DNA of 14,786 bases from JBDTMC01 sp039934475 (GTDB taxonomy: Bacteria; Acidobacteriota; Terriglobia; Bryobacterales; Bryobacteraceae): positions 1-14,786 of the forward strand of contig JBDTMC010000165.1 of assembly GCA_039934475.1 (NCBI GenBank), written 5' to 3'. A program made the translations under genes and the position numbers. Below, in pieces: positions 7,035 through 14,644 of this stretch (positions are counted from its first letter, which is position 1; every line of letters begins with the position of its first letter). The notes beneath the pieces are model-generated. The model searched no databases, was not told where the DNA came from, and saw nothing but the letters and a program-made list of their open reading frames with translations.

Positions 7035-8311
7035 TCACCAACGTCCGCGCGCTGGAAATCCTCGATTCCCGCGGCCGCCCCACCGTCGCCGTTCAGGCCA
7101 CACTCTCCGATGGTTCCGTTGGCGAAGCACAGGTTCCCTCGGGAGCCTCCACGGGACGCCATGAGGCGCTGGAACTGCGTGATGGCGATCCCTCGCGCTA
7201 CCAGGGCCGCGGGGTACGCACCGCCGTCACTCACGTCAATGAAGAGATAAGACACGTCCTCAATGGCGCGCCCGTTGAAGAGACCGACCGCCGCCTCATC
7301 GAAGCGGACGGCACTCCCAATAAGAGCCGTCTCGGCGCCAACGCGATTCTGGGCGTCTCCTGCGCGGTGGCGCGCGCCGCCGCCGTGTCCGCCAAAGTCC
7401 CGCTGTGGCGTTGGCTGGCGAACACCTACAGCACTCACCCCTGCCTTCCGGTTCCGATGGTGAACATCCTTTCCGGCGGTCTTCATGCCGGCTACAACCT
7501 CGAGTTCCAGGATTTCCTCGCCATTGCACACGGTTTCCCCACTTACGCCGAAGCATTGCGTGCCGTGGTGGCCGTTCATGGCGCTGCGGAGCGGCTGCTC
7601 ATCCAGGGCGGCCACGTCCTAACAGGCGTCGCCGACGAAGGTGGCTGGGGTCCGCAGCTGGCTAGTAATGAAGCCGCACTCGAAGTCCTCACCAACGCCA
7701 TTGAAGCCGCCGGGTTCGAACCGCGTACGCAAGTCTCCATCGCCCTGGACGTCGCCGCGACGCATTTCTACCGCGAAGGCCGGTACTACCTTCGCTCAGA
7801 GAACCGTGATCTCGATGCCTCCGGTATGGCCACGCTGATTGAGGAGTGGGCCGTTCGTTATCCCGTGATTTCCGTGGAAGATCCTCTGGAAGAGGATGAT
7901 TGGGAGGGCTGGCGCTCTCTTACTGCCCGGTTGGGAGGCCGTCTGCAAGTGATTGGCGATGACTTCTTCACTACGAATCCAGCCCGCGTGCGGCGTGGGA
8001 TCGCGGAGTCCGCTGCCAACGCCGTGCTCGTGAAAATGAATCAGATCGGCACGCTGACTGAGACATTCGAAGTCATCCGCATGGCGCGAGAGGCAGGCTA
8101 CCGCGCTGTCATCTCCGCGCGCTCCGGCGAAACCGAAGACAGCTTCCTGGCCGACCTCGCCACCGCGTCGGGCGCAGGCCAGATCAAGGTTGGTTCCATC
8201 ACCCGTTCTGAGCGGCTGGCGAAGTACAACCGCCTGCTCGCCTTAGAAGCAGAGGGTGAACTGGAGTGGCCCGGCAACCGCCCGTTCCGCGGACTTATTC
8301 CAGAAGGTTGA
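7022..8311 (+). CDS. eno: Enolase-family protein with two altered active-site residues
   Basis: From ATG 7022 the protein is 429 residues, the normal enolase length; the open frame extends 57 codons upstream but that part overlaps the kinase gene. Enolase landmarks are clear: LDSRGRPT, SGASTG (40-45), ANAILGVS, His155, Glu206 (ADEGGWGP), the metal ligands Asp243, Glu286 and Asp313, Lys338 (VKMNQIGT) and Lys389 (GQIKVG). Two positions differ: QEF has become QDF (Asp164, equal to yeast Glu168), and SHRSGETED has become SARSGETED (Ala366, equal to yeast His373). Classical enolase interconverts 2-phosphoglycerate and phosphoenolpyruvate. This copy may be a slow or specialised paralogue, or may act on the product of the adjoining kinase. 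Whether the genome has another, canonical eno cannot be seen here. Confidence 0.88.
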   Translation: MALLVTNVRALEILDSRGRPTVAVQATLSDGSVGEAQVPSGASTGRHEALELRDGDPSRYQGRGVRTAVTHVNEEIRHVLNGAPVEETDRRLIEADGTPNKSRLGANAILGVSCAVARAAAVSAKVPLWRWLANTYSTHPCLPVPMVNILSGGLHAGYNLEFQDFLAIAHGFPTYAEALRAVVAVHGAAERLLIQGGHVLTGVADEGGWGPQLASNEAALEVLTNAIEAAGFEPRTQVSIALDVAATHFYREGRYYLRSENRDLDASGMATLIEEWAVRYPVISVEDPLEEDDWEGWRSLTARLGGRLQVIGDDFFTTNPARVRRGIAESAANAVLVKMNQIGTLTETFEVIRMAREAGYRAVISARSGETEDSFLADLATASGAGQIKVGSITRSERLAKYNRLLALEAEGELEWPGNRPFRGLIPEG

Positions 8312-8753
8312 TCGTCCCGCGGCACTTCGGCGACCCACAGCCGCACGTCACCTTCTCCACATCTTTGGCGAAGTGATAGTCGAGCGTCAGTTCCTCGCCC
8401 GCCTCAATCACGCGCGCGCTCATGTAGAGGATGTGCCCCCGGTAGACCCAAGCGTAGACGTTCGGATCGCAGCAATGATTGATGAACTCGGCGCCGCTTC
8501 CGCCTACTGAACCGTCCAGGCACCAGTAACTGTCGATCGTGAAGAGGTAGTTCAGCTCGCGTGTGTCGGAGCGCCGCTTGGTTTCGCGGCGGCTGATACG
8601 CTCACCCCTATACTCCATGATTTTGCGGCGAGCGGGAATCCGCTCTTCGGCATAGACGCCCCAGCGGTGAATCTTGCTTGGCGCCACCTTGAGGCGAAAA
8701 CAACTGTACTTCGGATCTATCCGCGGAGTCGCTTCTACGGGCTGGCCAGACAT
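8295..8753 (-). CDS. SET-domain protein with post-SET zinc site, probable lysine methyltransferase
   Basis: A 152-residue compact SET domain. It opens with IHRWGVYAEERIPARRKIMEYRGE (about 28-51; S-adenosylmethionine side). The knot motif FINHCCDPN (about 90-98) follows, then ELTLDYHF with the catalytic-type Tyr126. The post-SET end CGCGSPKCRG supplies Cys137, Cys139 and Cys144, which with Cys95 would bind zinc. All elements are intact, so it should transfer methyl groups to a protein lysine; the target is unknown. The 3' end overlaps that of the enolase-like gene by 17 bp on the opposite strand. It lies downstream of mdh but behind a terminator-like hairpin. No good ribosome site was found before the ATG. 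Confidence 0.85.
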   Translation of the reverse strand: MSGQPVEATPRIDPKYSCFRLKVAPSKIHRWGVYAEERIPARRKIMEYRGERISRRETKRRSDTRELNYLFTIDSYWCLDGSVGGSGAEFINHCCDPNVYAWVYRGHILYMSARVIEAGEELTLDYHFAKDVEKVTCGCGSPKCRGTINLLE

Positions 8754-8761
8754 AATCGGAA

Positions 8762-8797
8762 GGCCGGAACCCGCCCCGTTTGAGCGCCGTTCCGGCC
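8762..8797 (-). terminator. Rho-independent-like terminator after mdh
   Basis: A perfect nine-base inverted repeat, GGCCGGAAC (8762-8770) and GTTCCGGCC (8789-8797), lies between the mdh stop and the SET-gene start. On the minus strand it is followed by TTCCGATT, a short and imperfect T-rich stretch. It probably ends mdh transcripts. Confidence 0.55.
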
Positions 8798-8816
8798 GCG
8801 TTCCTCTTCCTTTTGC

Positions 8817-9752
8817 TTATGCTGTTTTCTGCTGGATCACACTCACGAGTTCCTTCACGGAAACGGCGCTCTTGTTCAACTGCGCCTGCTCGTCGTCAGT
8901 CAGTTTGATCTCGTAAATCTTCTCAATACCGTTCGAGCCTAGCTTCACCGGCACACCCACAAACAAGCCGTTGATCCCATACTCGCCCTCCAACAGCGCG
9001 GCGCAGGGCAGGACCTTCTTCTTGTCCTTCAGAATCGATTCCACCATCTCCACGGCCGCCGACGAAGGAGCATAGTAGGCGCTGCCGGTCTTCAGGTAGC
9101 GTACGATCTCCGCGCCGCCATCACGGGTGCGCTGCACCAGGCGGTCAATCGTTGCCTGGTCCATCAGTTCGGTCAGTGGGATGCCGGAAACGCTGGTGAG
9201 GCGCACCAGCGGCACCATCGTGTCGCCGTGTCCGCCCAACACCATCGCCTGCACGTTCTCCATCGACACACCCAGTTCAGCCGCGATAAATGTCCGGTAG
9301 CGCGCCGTATCCAGTACGCCCGCCATACCAATCACGCGGTTCTTGTTGAACTTCGAGACTTGGTAAGCGGTCCAGCACATCGCGTCCAGCGGATTCGTGA
9401 CCAGGATGAGAATCGCATTCGGCGAGTACTTCACCACCTGGTCGGTGGCCGTCTTCACTACTTCGTAGTTCGCCATCAGCAAGTCGTCGCGGCTCATGCC
9501 GGGCTTGCGCGGGAACCCCGCGGTAATCACGACCACATCCGAATTCGCCGTCGGTTCGTAATCGTTGGCGCCGGTGATCGACACGTCGTAGCCCTCGATG
9601 GGACCCGACTGGAGCATGTCCAGACCCTTGCCCTGGGGAACCCCCTCCACCACGTCCACCATTACCACATCAGCCAGCTCTTTATCGGCAATCCGCAGAG
9701 CGCAATTCGCGCCTACATTGCCAGCGCCTACAACAGTTACTTTTTTTCGCAT
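8817..9752 (-). CDS. mdh: Malate dehydrogenase, LDH-like type
   Basis: A 311-residue NAD-dependent enzyme converting malate to oxaloacetate in the citric acid cycle. The Rossmann motif is VVGAGNVGA (7-15). Asp33 (MVDVVEG) fits NAD preference. The substrate loop FPRKPGMSRDD supplies Arg82 and Arg88; an Arg rather than Gln at the selectivity position means malate, not lactate. Asp148 and Arg151 (VLDTARYR) and catalytic His175 (LGGHGDTM) are in place. Length and sequence fit the homotetrameric or dimeric LDH-like MDH group common in Acidobacteriota and Chloroflexi. The start codon is followed by an A7 run. GAGGA lies a little over 10 nt upstream. The gene has its own promoter (TATAAT at 9832-9837) and terminator, so is likely monocistronic. 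Confidence 0.95.
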   Translation of the reverse strand: MRKKVTVVGAGNVGANCALRIADKELADVVMVDVVEGVPQGKGLDMLQSGPIEGYDVSITGANDYEPTANSDVVVITAGFPRKPGMSRDDLLMANYEVVKTATDQVVKYSPNAILILVTNPLDAMCWTAYQVSKFNKNRVIGMAGVLDTARYRTFIAAELGVSMENVQAMVLGGHGDTMVPLVRLTSVSGIPLTELMDQATIDRLVQRTRDGGAEIVRYLKTGSAYYAPSSAAVEMVESILKDKKKVLPCAALLEGEYGINGLFVGVPVKLGSNGIEKIYEIKLTDDEQAQLNKSAVSVKELVSVIQQKTA

Positions 9753-9831
9753 GAGAATGAGTCCTCGAGGTCAGGTCCGGCTGTTGGCGCACCTACCCGG
9801 GTGCTGCCACGCATTTCGGGCCTGAAGCTGA

Positions 9832-9837
9832 ATTATA
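9832..9837 (-). promoter_or_regulatory. mdh: mdh promoter, consensus -10
   Basis: The minus strand reads GCTATAATTC, a perfect TATAAT box. Transcription would start near 9825, giving a leader of about 70 nt before the mdh ATG. The -35 region, near 9855-9861, is poor. Confidence 0.6.
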
Positions 9838-9855
9838 GCTTGACTGCCCGCAATG

Positions 9856-9884
9856 GCGAGGGAGTTTTGCGAAACGGGCCTCGC
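9856..9884 (-). terminator. Hairpin after the DUF2752-porin gene
   Basis: GCGAGG (9856-9861) pairs with CCTCGC (9879-9884) around a 17-nt loop, starting 8 nt after the stop of the porin fusion gene. No T-run follows. It overlaps the place where the mdh -35 would be. Confidence 0.3.
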
Positions 9885-9892
9885 GAATTCAC

Positions 9893-11452
9893 CTAGAACC
9901 GCCACAGCCACATGGCGTATGGGGCCGTCACCGGGCTGCCTGGCGTGGATTGCTTCAGAAACGTCTTGGGAAATATATGCGAATATCCCACCGCCAGACT
10001 GAAGTGCTTGTTGTGCTCGTAGCTCGCCAGGATATCCATCTCATTATCAACATGCCTGCTGGTAGCCAGGGGGTTGCGAACGAACGCCGAGCCATTGTCG
10101 AAGTAGAGATAGTCCTGCGTCGTCCCGAGCCAGAAGCTATGGAAGGTTGTCGTGAACAGCCATTTCTTGAGCGGCCGCCACTCCAAGCCAACGTTGCCCT
10201 CGCGCATGTTGCGCCAGCCGATGCGATCGGCAACTCCGTAGAAGGCGTGATTTGTCGGGTACAACTGGTCAAACGTGCCGAGGCGGCCGTCCTTCGGATC
10301 TTTGTCTCCGCTCGCCAGGTTGAACTGGCTGGTCAGCCGCACTTTAGGGAGGATCGTATAACCCGCCAGATAATGACCTGCCCACGCGCGAATCGGAATC
10401 CCGGCCGCGCTTCCTGTTTGTAGCGCGGTTTCCAGGCCATAGTCGAACCTCGCCGGTAGCTTGCCTACGGCCCGCACCCCCATCGTGACCTCTTCTAGCC
10501 GCCCCCGTTGGTGCAGTTCGTTGCGGAACCCAGCCTCGCTTCTCCAAAACACATAAGGCTCCACTACCGAACGCGGCACCACTTTTTCAAACGAAGAGTA
10601 GAAGCCGTAGAACCGGTTCCGCCAGTCAGAGCGGTCGAACGCCGACTTGTCCACCACCACTAGTGAAGAAGCGAACCAATCCAGCTTCTTGCCGTCCTTC
10701 TCGTAAGTGACACGGACGGCGTCGAAGCTTCGGCCGACGTTGCCCCAGTTGGCGGCGCCGACCAGACGCTCTTCGCCGAATATGAACTCCTGCCGACCGA
10801 CGCGTACCAGCCACGGCGCCTTCGGATCGCCCCGCAGTTCCATGTACGCCACTCGCATGTCAAATGCATTCAAGACGCTAGAGGGCTTCGGCTCGCGGTA
10901 GCGGGGCGCTAACGCGTCCTGAACCTGAAACCGGAAACTCAGCCACGAGAGCGGCTGCACCCCTAGCGTGAGCCGGAACCGGCTCAAGTAGTATTCATCG
11001 TTGCGATCGACAACGAAATTCTGCCCTGTAAAGGCTTCGAAGCGGCCCCGCAGTTCCCCGCCAATCGTAAAGAGCTTCGGCTTCTGATCCGGTGGCGCAT
11101 CCTGGGCATAAACCGGCGTGCCGGAGAGCATGCGCAACAGGCCGTAGAACAAAAACGCACACGCTATTCCGTTCCACGCTACCTTTGGCAGCCGGCATTC
11201 CCAACGGAGGATCTTCGACATGGCAAAACCTGCCAGCAGGACGAAGACCAAAGGACTCAACGCGTGGAACTGGACGGCATCCTGAAGGTTACCTTTCGCC
11301 AAGGCGAACATCGCACGGGTCATGCCGCAAAGCGGGCAAGGTGACCCAGTCAGCGCATGAAAGAGGCACAGCGGAATGTTGGTCGGACTACCGTATCGAA
11401 GGACCGCAAACGCCATCCCACAAGCGACGCCTTGGAGGATGCGCCACCTCAC
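9893..11452 (-). CDS. DUF2752 membrane domain fused to alginate-export-like outer-membrane barrel
   Basis: One open frame of 519 codons joins two unlike parts. Residues 1-110 are a complete DUF2752 domain: membrane segments about 6-22, 61-79 and 91-108, with the family motif SPCPLCGMTRA (Cys39, Cys42). From about residue 126 to 519 follows a beta-barrel of the alginate-export/AlgE type (GGELRGRFEAF, VRVGRQEF, many alternating aromatic strands) that ends in Phe519, as outer-membrane proteins do. The third membrane segment doubles as a signal peptide: MSKILRWECRLPK (from Met78), then a hydrophobic run, then PVYA-Q at 113-117 as a likely signal-peptidase site. Start is GTG 11452, whose GTGA overlaps the stop of the zinc-ribbon gene. 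Alternatively Met78 is a separate start for the porin. Substrate unknown. Confidence 0.8.
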   Translation of the reverse strand: MRWRILQGVACGMAFAVLRYGSPTNIPLCLFHALTGSPCPLCGMTRAMFALAKGNLQDAVQFHALSPLVFVLLAGFAMSKILRWECRLPKVAWNGIACAFLFYGLLRMLSGTPVYAQDAPPDQKPKLFTIGGELRGRFEAFTGQNFVVDRNDEYYLSRFRLTLGVQPLSWLSFRFQVQDALAPRYREPKPSSVLNAFDMRVAYMELRGDPKAPWLVRVGRQEFIFGEERLVGAANWGNVGRSFDAVRVTYEKDGKKLDWFASSLVVVDKSAFDRSDWRNRFYGFYSSFEKVVPRSVVEPYVFWRSEAGFRNELHQRGRLEEVTMGVRAVGKLPARFDYGLETALQTGSAAGIPIRAWAGHYLAGYTILPKVRLTSQFNLASGDKDPKDGRLGTFDQLYPTNHAFYGVADRIGWRNMREGNVGLEWRPLKKWLFTTTFHSFWLGTTQDYLYFDNGSAFVRNPLATSRHVDNEMDILASYEHNKHFSLAVGYSHIFPKTFLKQSTPGSPVTAPYAMWLWRF

Positions 11453-12132
11453 ATCTCCCCAACCGGCTCAAATCCAACCAGGTCGCGGTAGGCAAGAGTG
11501 ATCGCCATGGACGTCATCGGGATAGTCACCAGCAGGCCAACGGCGCAGGCCAGCAAGCCCAGTAGGTTGACTAAACCCGCCGCCACAATGAACATGGTGA
11601 ACCCGAAGTAGTCCTGCTTCACGATGGCGTGGCTCGCTTCCATCGCAGGCCAGAAATCCATCTTCTTATCGGCGATAAAGAGATAGACGAACTGGTACAT
11701 CGCGATGACCACAAGACCGGGAATAATGCACAATGCCAACCCGATGGCGGCGAATAGGCTCACTAGAAGCATGGCAACCAAAGAAGGCACAAAGTAGTTG
11801 AACCCTTTAAAAAGGTCGTTTACATCCACCCGGCCGCCTTTGATCTTGCGCACGCAGACTATATGGATGCCCACCGCCATTGGCCCTTGCAGTATGATCG
11901 GCACCGCACTGCCTACCACCAGGAACACCAATGTCACCAAGGCAAACATCGCCCACTCCGAGAGCACCATGTTCCAGGCCTCGCTCAACCAGCGCCCCGT
12001 CTCCACTTTCACCCCGTTGGGCGTGACGAACGGCTTCGGGACATTGGTGGCCATAGCCGGCTGCTGGCGGCCGCAACTGGTGCAGAAGGGCGAATCCGGC
12101 GCTAGTGTTGTCCCACAATACTGGCAGAACAT
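11449..12132 (-). CDS. Zinc-ribbon multi-pass membrane protein
   Basis: A 227-residue protein. An N-terminal zinc ribbon, MFCQYCGTTLAPDSPFCTSC, has Cys3, Cys6, Cys17 and Cys20. A linker with PFVTPNGVKVETGRWL follows, then four to six hydrophobic segments (about 60-80, 114-155, 176-205). The inner part (GPMAVGIHIVCVRKIKGG, DLFKGF) recalls DUF975-like integral membrane proteins. The frame is open 18 codons further upstream, but ATG 12132 is chosen because a strong AGGAG lies 5 nt before it and the zinc ribbon starts there. The stop overlaps the GTG of the DUF2752-porin gene by 4 nt, pointing to coupled translation. Function is unknown. Confidence 0.8.
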   Translation of the reverse strand: MFCQYCGTTLAPDSPFCTSCGRQQPAMATNVPKPFVTPNGVKVETGRWLSEAWNMVLSEWAMFALVTLVFLVVGSAVPIILQGPMAVGIHIVCVRKIKGGRVDVNDLFKGFNYFVPSLVAMLLVSLFAAIGLALCIIPGLVVIAMYQFVYLFIADKKMDFWPAMEASHAIVKQDYFGFTMFIVAAGLVNLLGLLACAVGLLVTIPMTSMAITLAYRDLVGFEPVGEM

Positions 12133-12137
12133 AGACT

Positions 12138-12142
12138 CTCCT
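12138..12142 (-). promoter_or_regulatory. Shine-Dalgarno AGGAG deciding the zinc-ribbon gene start
   Basis: AGGAG on the minus strand, 5 nt before the ATG at 12132. It is the best ribosome site seen in the window and settles the choice against the longer open frame. Confidence 0.75.
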
Positions 12143-12191
12143 CGTGATGCGCGGTAAGCCGTAGTATACCGTCCCCGCGGCGACATTGCCT

Positions 12192-12221
12192 TTGCCCCGC
12201 CAGCACCAGCAAGGATACACT
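12192..12221 (+). promoter_or_regulatory. ilvD: Possible ilvD promoter
   Basis: TTGCCC (12192-12197) and TACACT (12216-12221) with an 18-nt spacer. Transcription would start only a few bases before the ATG at 12231, giving a very short leader. Each box is a partial match, so this is tentative. No leader-peptide attenuator fits in the space. Confidence 0.35.
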
Positions 12222-12230
12222 AGCAGTTTC

Positions 12231-13904
12231 ATGCAACTGCCCAGCTATACCATCACCCAGGGTCGCGATCGTGCCCCGGCCCGCTCCATGTTGAAGGCCA
12301 TCGGCTTCACCGATGAAGACCTCAAGAAGCCGATCATCGGTGTCGCCAACACATGGATTGAAACCATGCCCTGCAACTACAACCTTCGCGACCTTGCGGT
12401 GAAGGTGAAAGAGGGCATTCGCGCCGCCGGCGGCACCCCAATGGAGTTCAACACCATCGCCATCAGCGACGGCGTCACCATGGGGACTGAGGGAATGAAG
12501 GCCTCCCTGGTGAGCCGCGACATCATTGCCGACTCTATCGAACTGGTTGGCCGGGGCCATATGTTCGACGGCGTGGTCGCGCTTGTCGCTTGCGATAAAA
12601 CGATTCCTGGCGCGGCAATGGCGCTGCTTCGCCTCAACGTGCCCGGCCTTATCCTCTACGGCGGCTCCATCATGCCCGGTAAGTACAAGGGGCGCGACCT
12701 CACCGTCCAGGACGTCTTCGAAGCCGTTGGCGCCAATGCCGCCGGCAAGATCGACGACGCCGAACTACTCGCTATCGAAAACGCCGCCTGCCCCGGTGCC
12801 GGCGCTTGCGGCGGCCAGTTCACCGCCAACACGATGGCCACCGTCATGGAAGTCATCGGCCTCTCGCCACTCGGCACCGCCGCCGTCCCGCAAGTTGATC
12901 CGGCCAAGGACGCCGTCTCCTTCCGCTGCGGCGAGTTGATCATGAACGCCGTTCGCAAAAACATCAAGCCGCTCGACATCGTAACCCGAACCGCGTTTGA
13001 CAACGCAATCGCCAGCGTCGCCGCCACCGGAGGCTCCACCAACGCCGTCCTGCACCTGCTCGCGATGGCACGCGAAGCCGGAGTGGAACTGGACATCGAC
13101 GACTTCCAACACATCAGTGAGCGCACGCCGCTGCTGGTGAACCTGAAGCCCGCGGGACGGTTTGTCGCCGTGGACGTGCACTACGCCGGCGGCATCGGCG
13201 TCATCGCCCAGCGCCTTGTTGAGGGTGGCTACGCCGACGGCAAAGCCATGACCATCACTGGCCGGACGCTCGGCGAAGAAGCGGCCGAAGCCAAGGAGAC
13301 CCCGGGCCAGGAAGTCATCCATCCGCTGTCTAACCCCATCAAGAAGAGCGGCGGACTCGTAATCCTCAAAGGCAACCTCGCTCCCGAGGGCGGAGTGATC
13401 AAGGTCACCGGCATCGAGCGCAAGTTCCACGAAGGCCCGGCGCGTGTTTTCGATTGCGAAGAGGCGGCGATGAAGGCTGTCACCGCGGGCACCGTCAACC
13501 ATGGCGATATCCTCGTCATCCGCTACGAAGGCCCTCGCGGCGGCCCGGGCATGCGTGAGATGCTGGGCGTCACCAGCGCCATCATGGGCGCCGGATTTGG
13601 CGACACCGTCGCATTGATGACGGACGGACGTTTCAGCGGCGCCACGCGCGGTTTCATGGTGGGCCACATCGCGCCCGAAGCCCAAAACGGGGGCCCCATC
13701 GCCGCCATTCAGGAAGGCGACATCATCAAAATCGACATTGAGAACCGCAGCATCAATGTCGCGTTAACGGCGGAAGAAATCGCGGCACGCATGGCCACGT
13801 GGAAGGCGCCCGAACTCCGCTATAAGACCGGAGTGTATGCCAAGTACGTGCAGTTGGTGGAATCCGCGTCCGAAGGCGCCATCACATCACGCATGAAGAG
13901 CTAG
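12231..13904 (+). CDS. ilvD: Dihydroxy-acid dehydratase
   Basis: A 557-residue enzyme that dehydrates 2,3-dihydroxy-isovalerate and 2,3-dihydroxy-3-methylvalerate in valine, isoleucine and leucine synthesis. Iron-sulfur ligands are visible at Cys48 (TMPCNYNL), Cys121 (VACDKTIPG) and Cys193 (ACPGAGACGG); this three-Cys set and the length fit the [2Fe-2S] form. The C-terminal signature MTDGRFSGATRGFMVGHIAPEA is intact. The frame continues 15 codons upstream to a TTG, but ATG 12231 matches the family start (SYTITQGRDRAPARSM). It is divergent from the zinc-ribbon gene and ends 4 nt before the convergent VOC gene's stop, with no room for a hairpin between them. No other ilv genes are in the window, so the pathway is scattered. 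Confidence 0.97.
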   Translation: MQLPSYTITQGRDRAPARSMLKAIGFTDEDLKKPIIGVANTWIETMPCNYNLRDLAVKVKEGIRAAGGTPMEFNTIAISDGVTMGTEGMKASLVSRDIIADSIELVGRGHMFDGVVALVACDKTIPGAAMALLRLNVPGLILYGGSIMPGKYKGRDLTVQDVFEAVGANAAGKIDDAELLAIENAACPGAGACGGQFTANTMATVMEVIGLSPLGTAAVPQVDPAKDAVSFRCGELIMNAVRKNIKPLDIVTRTAFDNAIASVAATGGSTNAVLHLLAMAREAGVELDIDDFQHISERTPLLVNLKPAGRFVAVDVHYAGGIGVIAQRLVEGGYADGKAMTITGRTLGEEAAEAKETPGQEVIHPLSNPIKKSGGLVILKGNLAPEGGVIKVTGIERKFHEGPARVFDCEEAAMKAVTAGTVNHGDILVIRYEGPRGGPGMREMLGVTSAIMGAGFGDTVALMTDGRFSGATRGFMVGHIAPEAQNGGPIAAIQEGDIIKIDIENRSINVALTAEEIAARMATWKAPELRYKTGVYAKYVQLVESASEGAITSRMKS

Positions 13905-13908
13905 TGAA

Positions 13909-14616
13909 TTACAGGCCGGAGGCTCCTAGAACGATCTCCGATGTCTGTCTGATGTCATCGCCCAAACTCGCACGGTCGTCTTCGTTTAGTTCCAGCGCCA
14001 GCATGGCGGCAAGCGATGACCGTGCGAGAGCCAGATTGTTGGACCGCATCGCGAGTTCGGCGCGATAAAGCAGCACACGGGCCAGGTCCACCAAAGGCGC
14101 GTCAGGGAATCGTTTCAATCCGCTCTCCAAGACCTTCAAGGCTTTGGCCTCATCCCCGTGTGCATCTCCCAGGCGAGTGGCAACCTCCAACACGCCTGCC
14201 AGTCCCGAAGAATTCTCCTCTGATGCGCTGTCGCCCACCTTTGAAATCCTCAGCCAGTTTCCGCCGGGGTCCACCACGCTGAAGCCTCGCACCGTACCAA
14301 ACTTCTTCCTCGGCCGGAGGATACGCGGTATGCCCGCCGCCGGAAGCTTCTTGTACGCCGCGCGCAAGCCTGCCGCGAATGCCTGGTAGAGGGAATCCGG
14401 ATCGGGCACAACCACGATTACGTTGCCGTAGGAAAGTGCCGGATCGAAATTCTCGATCCCGAAGAGGTGGAGGTGTATGTCTTCTCGCGCCACCACTCCG
14501 TAGGGATTTGGCTTTAGCTGCCGGTAGGTTTGCTTGAAGCCCAGAGCCTCATAGAACGCGACCGATTCATCGAGGTCGCGACACGGCAGGCACGGATAGG
14601 TACGTTCGTTCGCCAT
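13909..14616 (-). CDS. VOC-family (glyoxalase/bleomycin-resistance-like) protein with helical tail
   Basis: A 235-residue protein. Residues 1-126 form a VOC domain: YPCLPCRDLDESVAFYEALGF at the start, DIHLHLFG (46-53) with a possible metal His, and VVDPGGNWLRI (115-124) at the end. Residues about 138-235 are helical and TPR-like (AKALKVLESGLKRFPDAP, LYRAELAMRSNNLALARS). VOC proteins with such tails occur in several soil bacteria and are annotated as bleomycin-resistance proteins, but the substrate is unproven. GGAG lies only 2 nt before the ATG. The gene follows a probable DUF1761 gene after 28 nt, in the same direction. Confidence 0.8.
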   Translation of the reverse strand: MANERTYPCLPCRDLDESVAFYEALGFKQTYRQLKPNPYGVVAREDIHLHLFGIENFDPALSYGNVIVVVPDPDSLYQAFAAGLRAAYKKLPAAGIPRILRPRKKFGTVRGFSVVDPGGNWLRISKVGDSASEENSSGLAGVLEVATRLGDAHGDEAKALKVLESGLKRFPDAPLVDLARVLLYRAELAMRSNNLALARSSLAAMLALELNEDDRASLGDDIRQTSEIVLGASGL

Positions 14617-14644
14617 TACTCCAGCGTAAGCTAGCTTGCCATCC

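Noticed and set aside
9733..9752. A7 run just after the mdh start codon as a programmed slippage site
   Set aside because: The frame is intact and the protein complete; Lys codons alone explain the run.
12133..12186. Upstream extension of the zinc-ribbon protein by 18 residues
   Set aside because: The strong AGGAG directly before ATG 12132 and the position of the zinc ribbon favour the shorter form.
12765..13685. Minus-strand open frame of 306 codons
   Set aside because: A shadow of ilvD, whose own motifs are complete across the same stretch.
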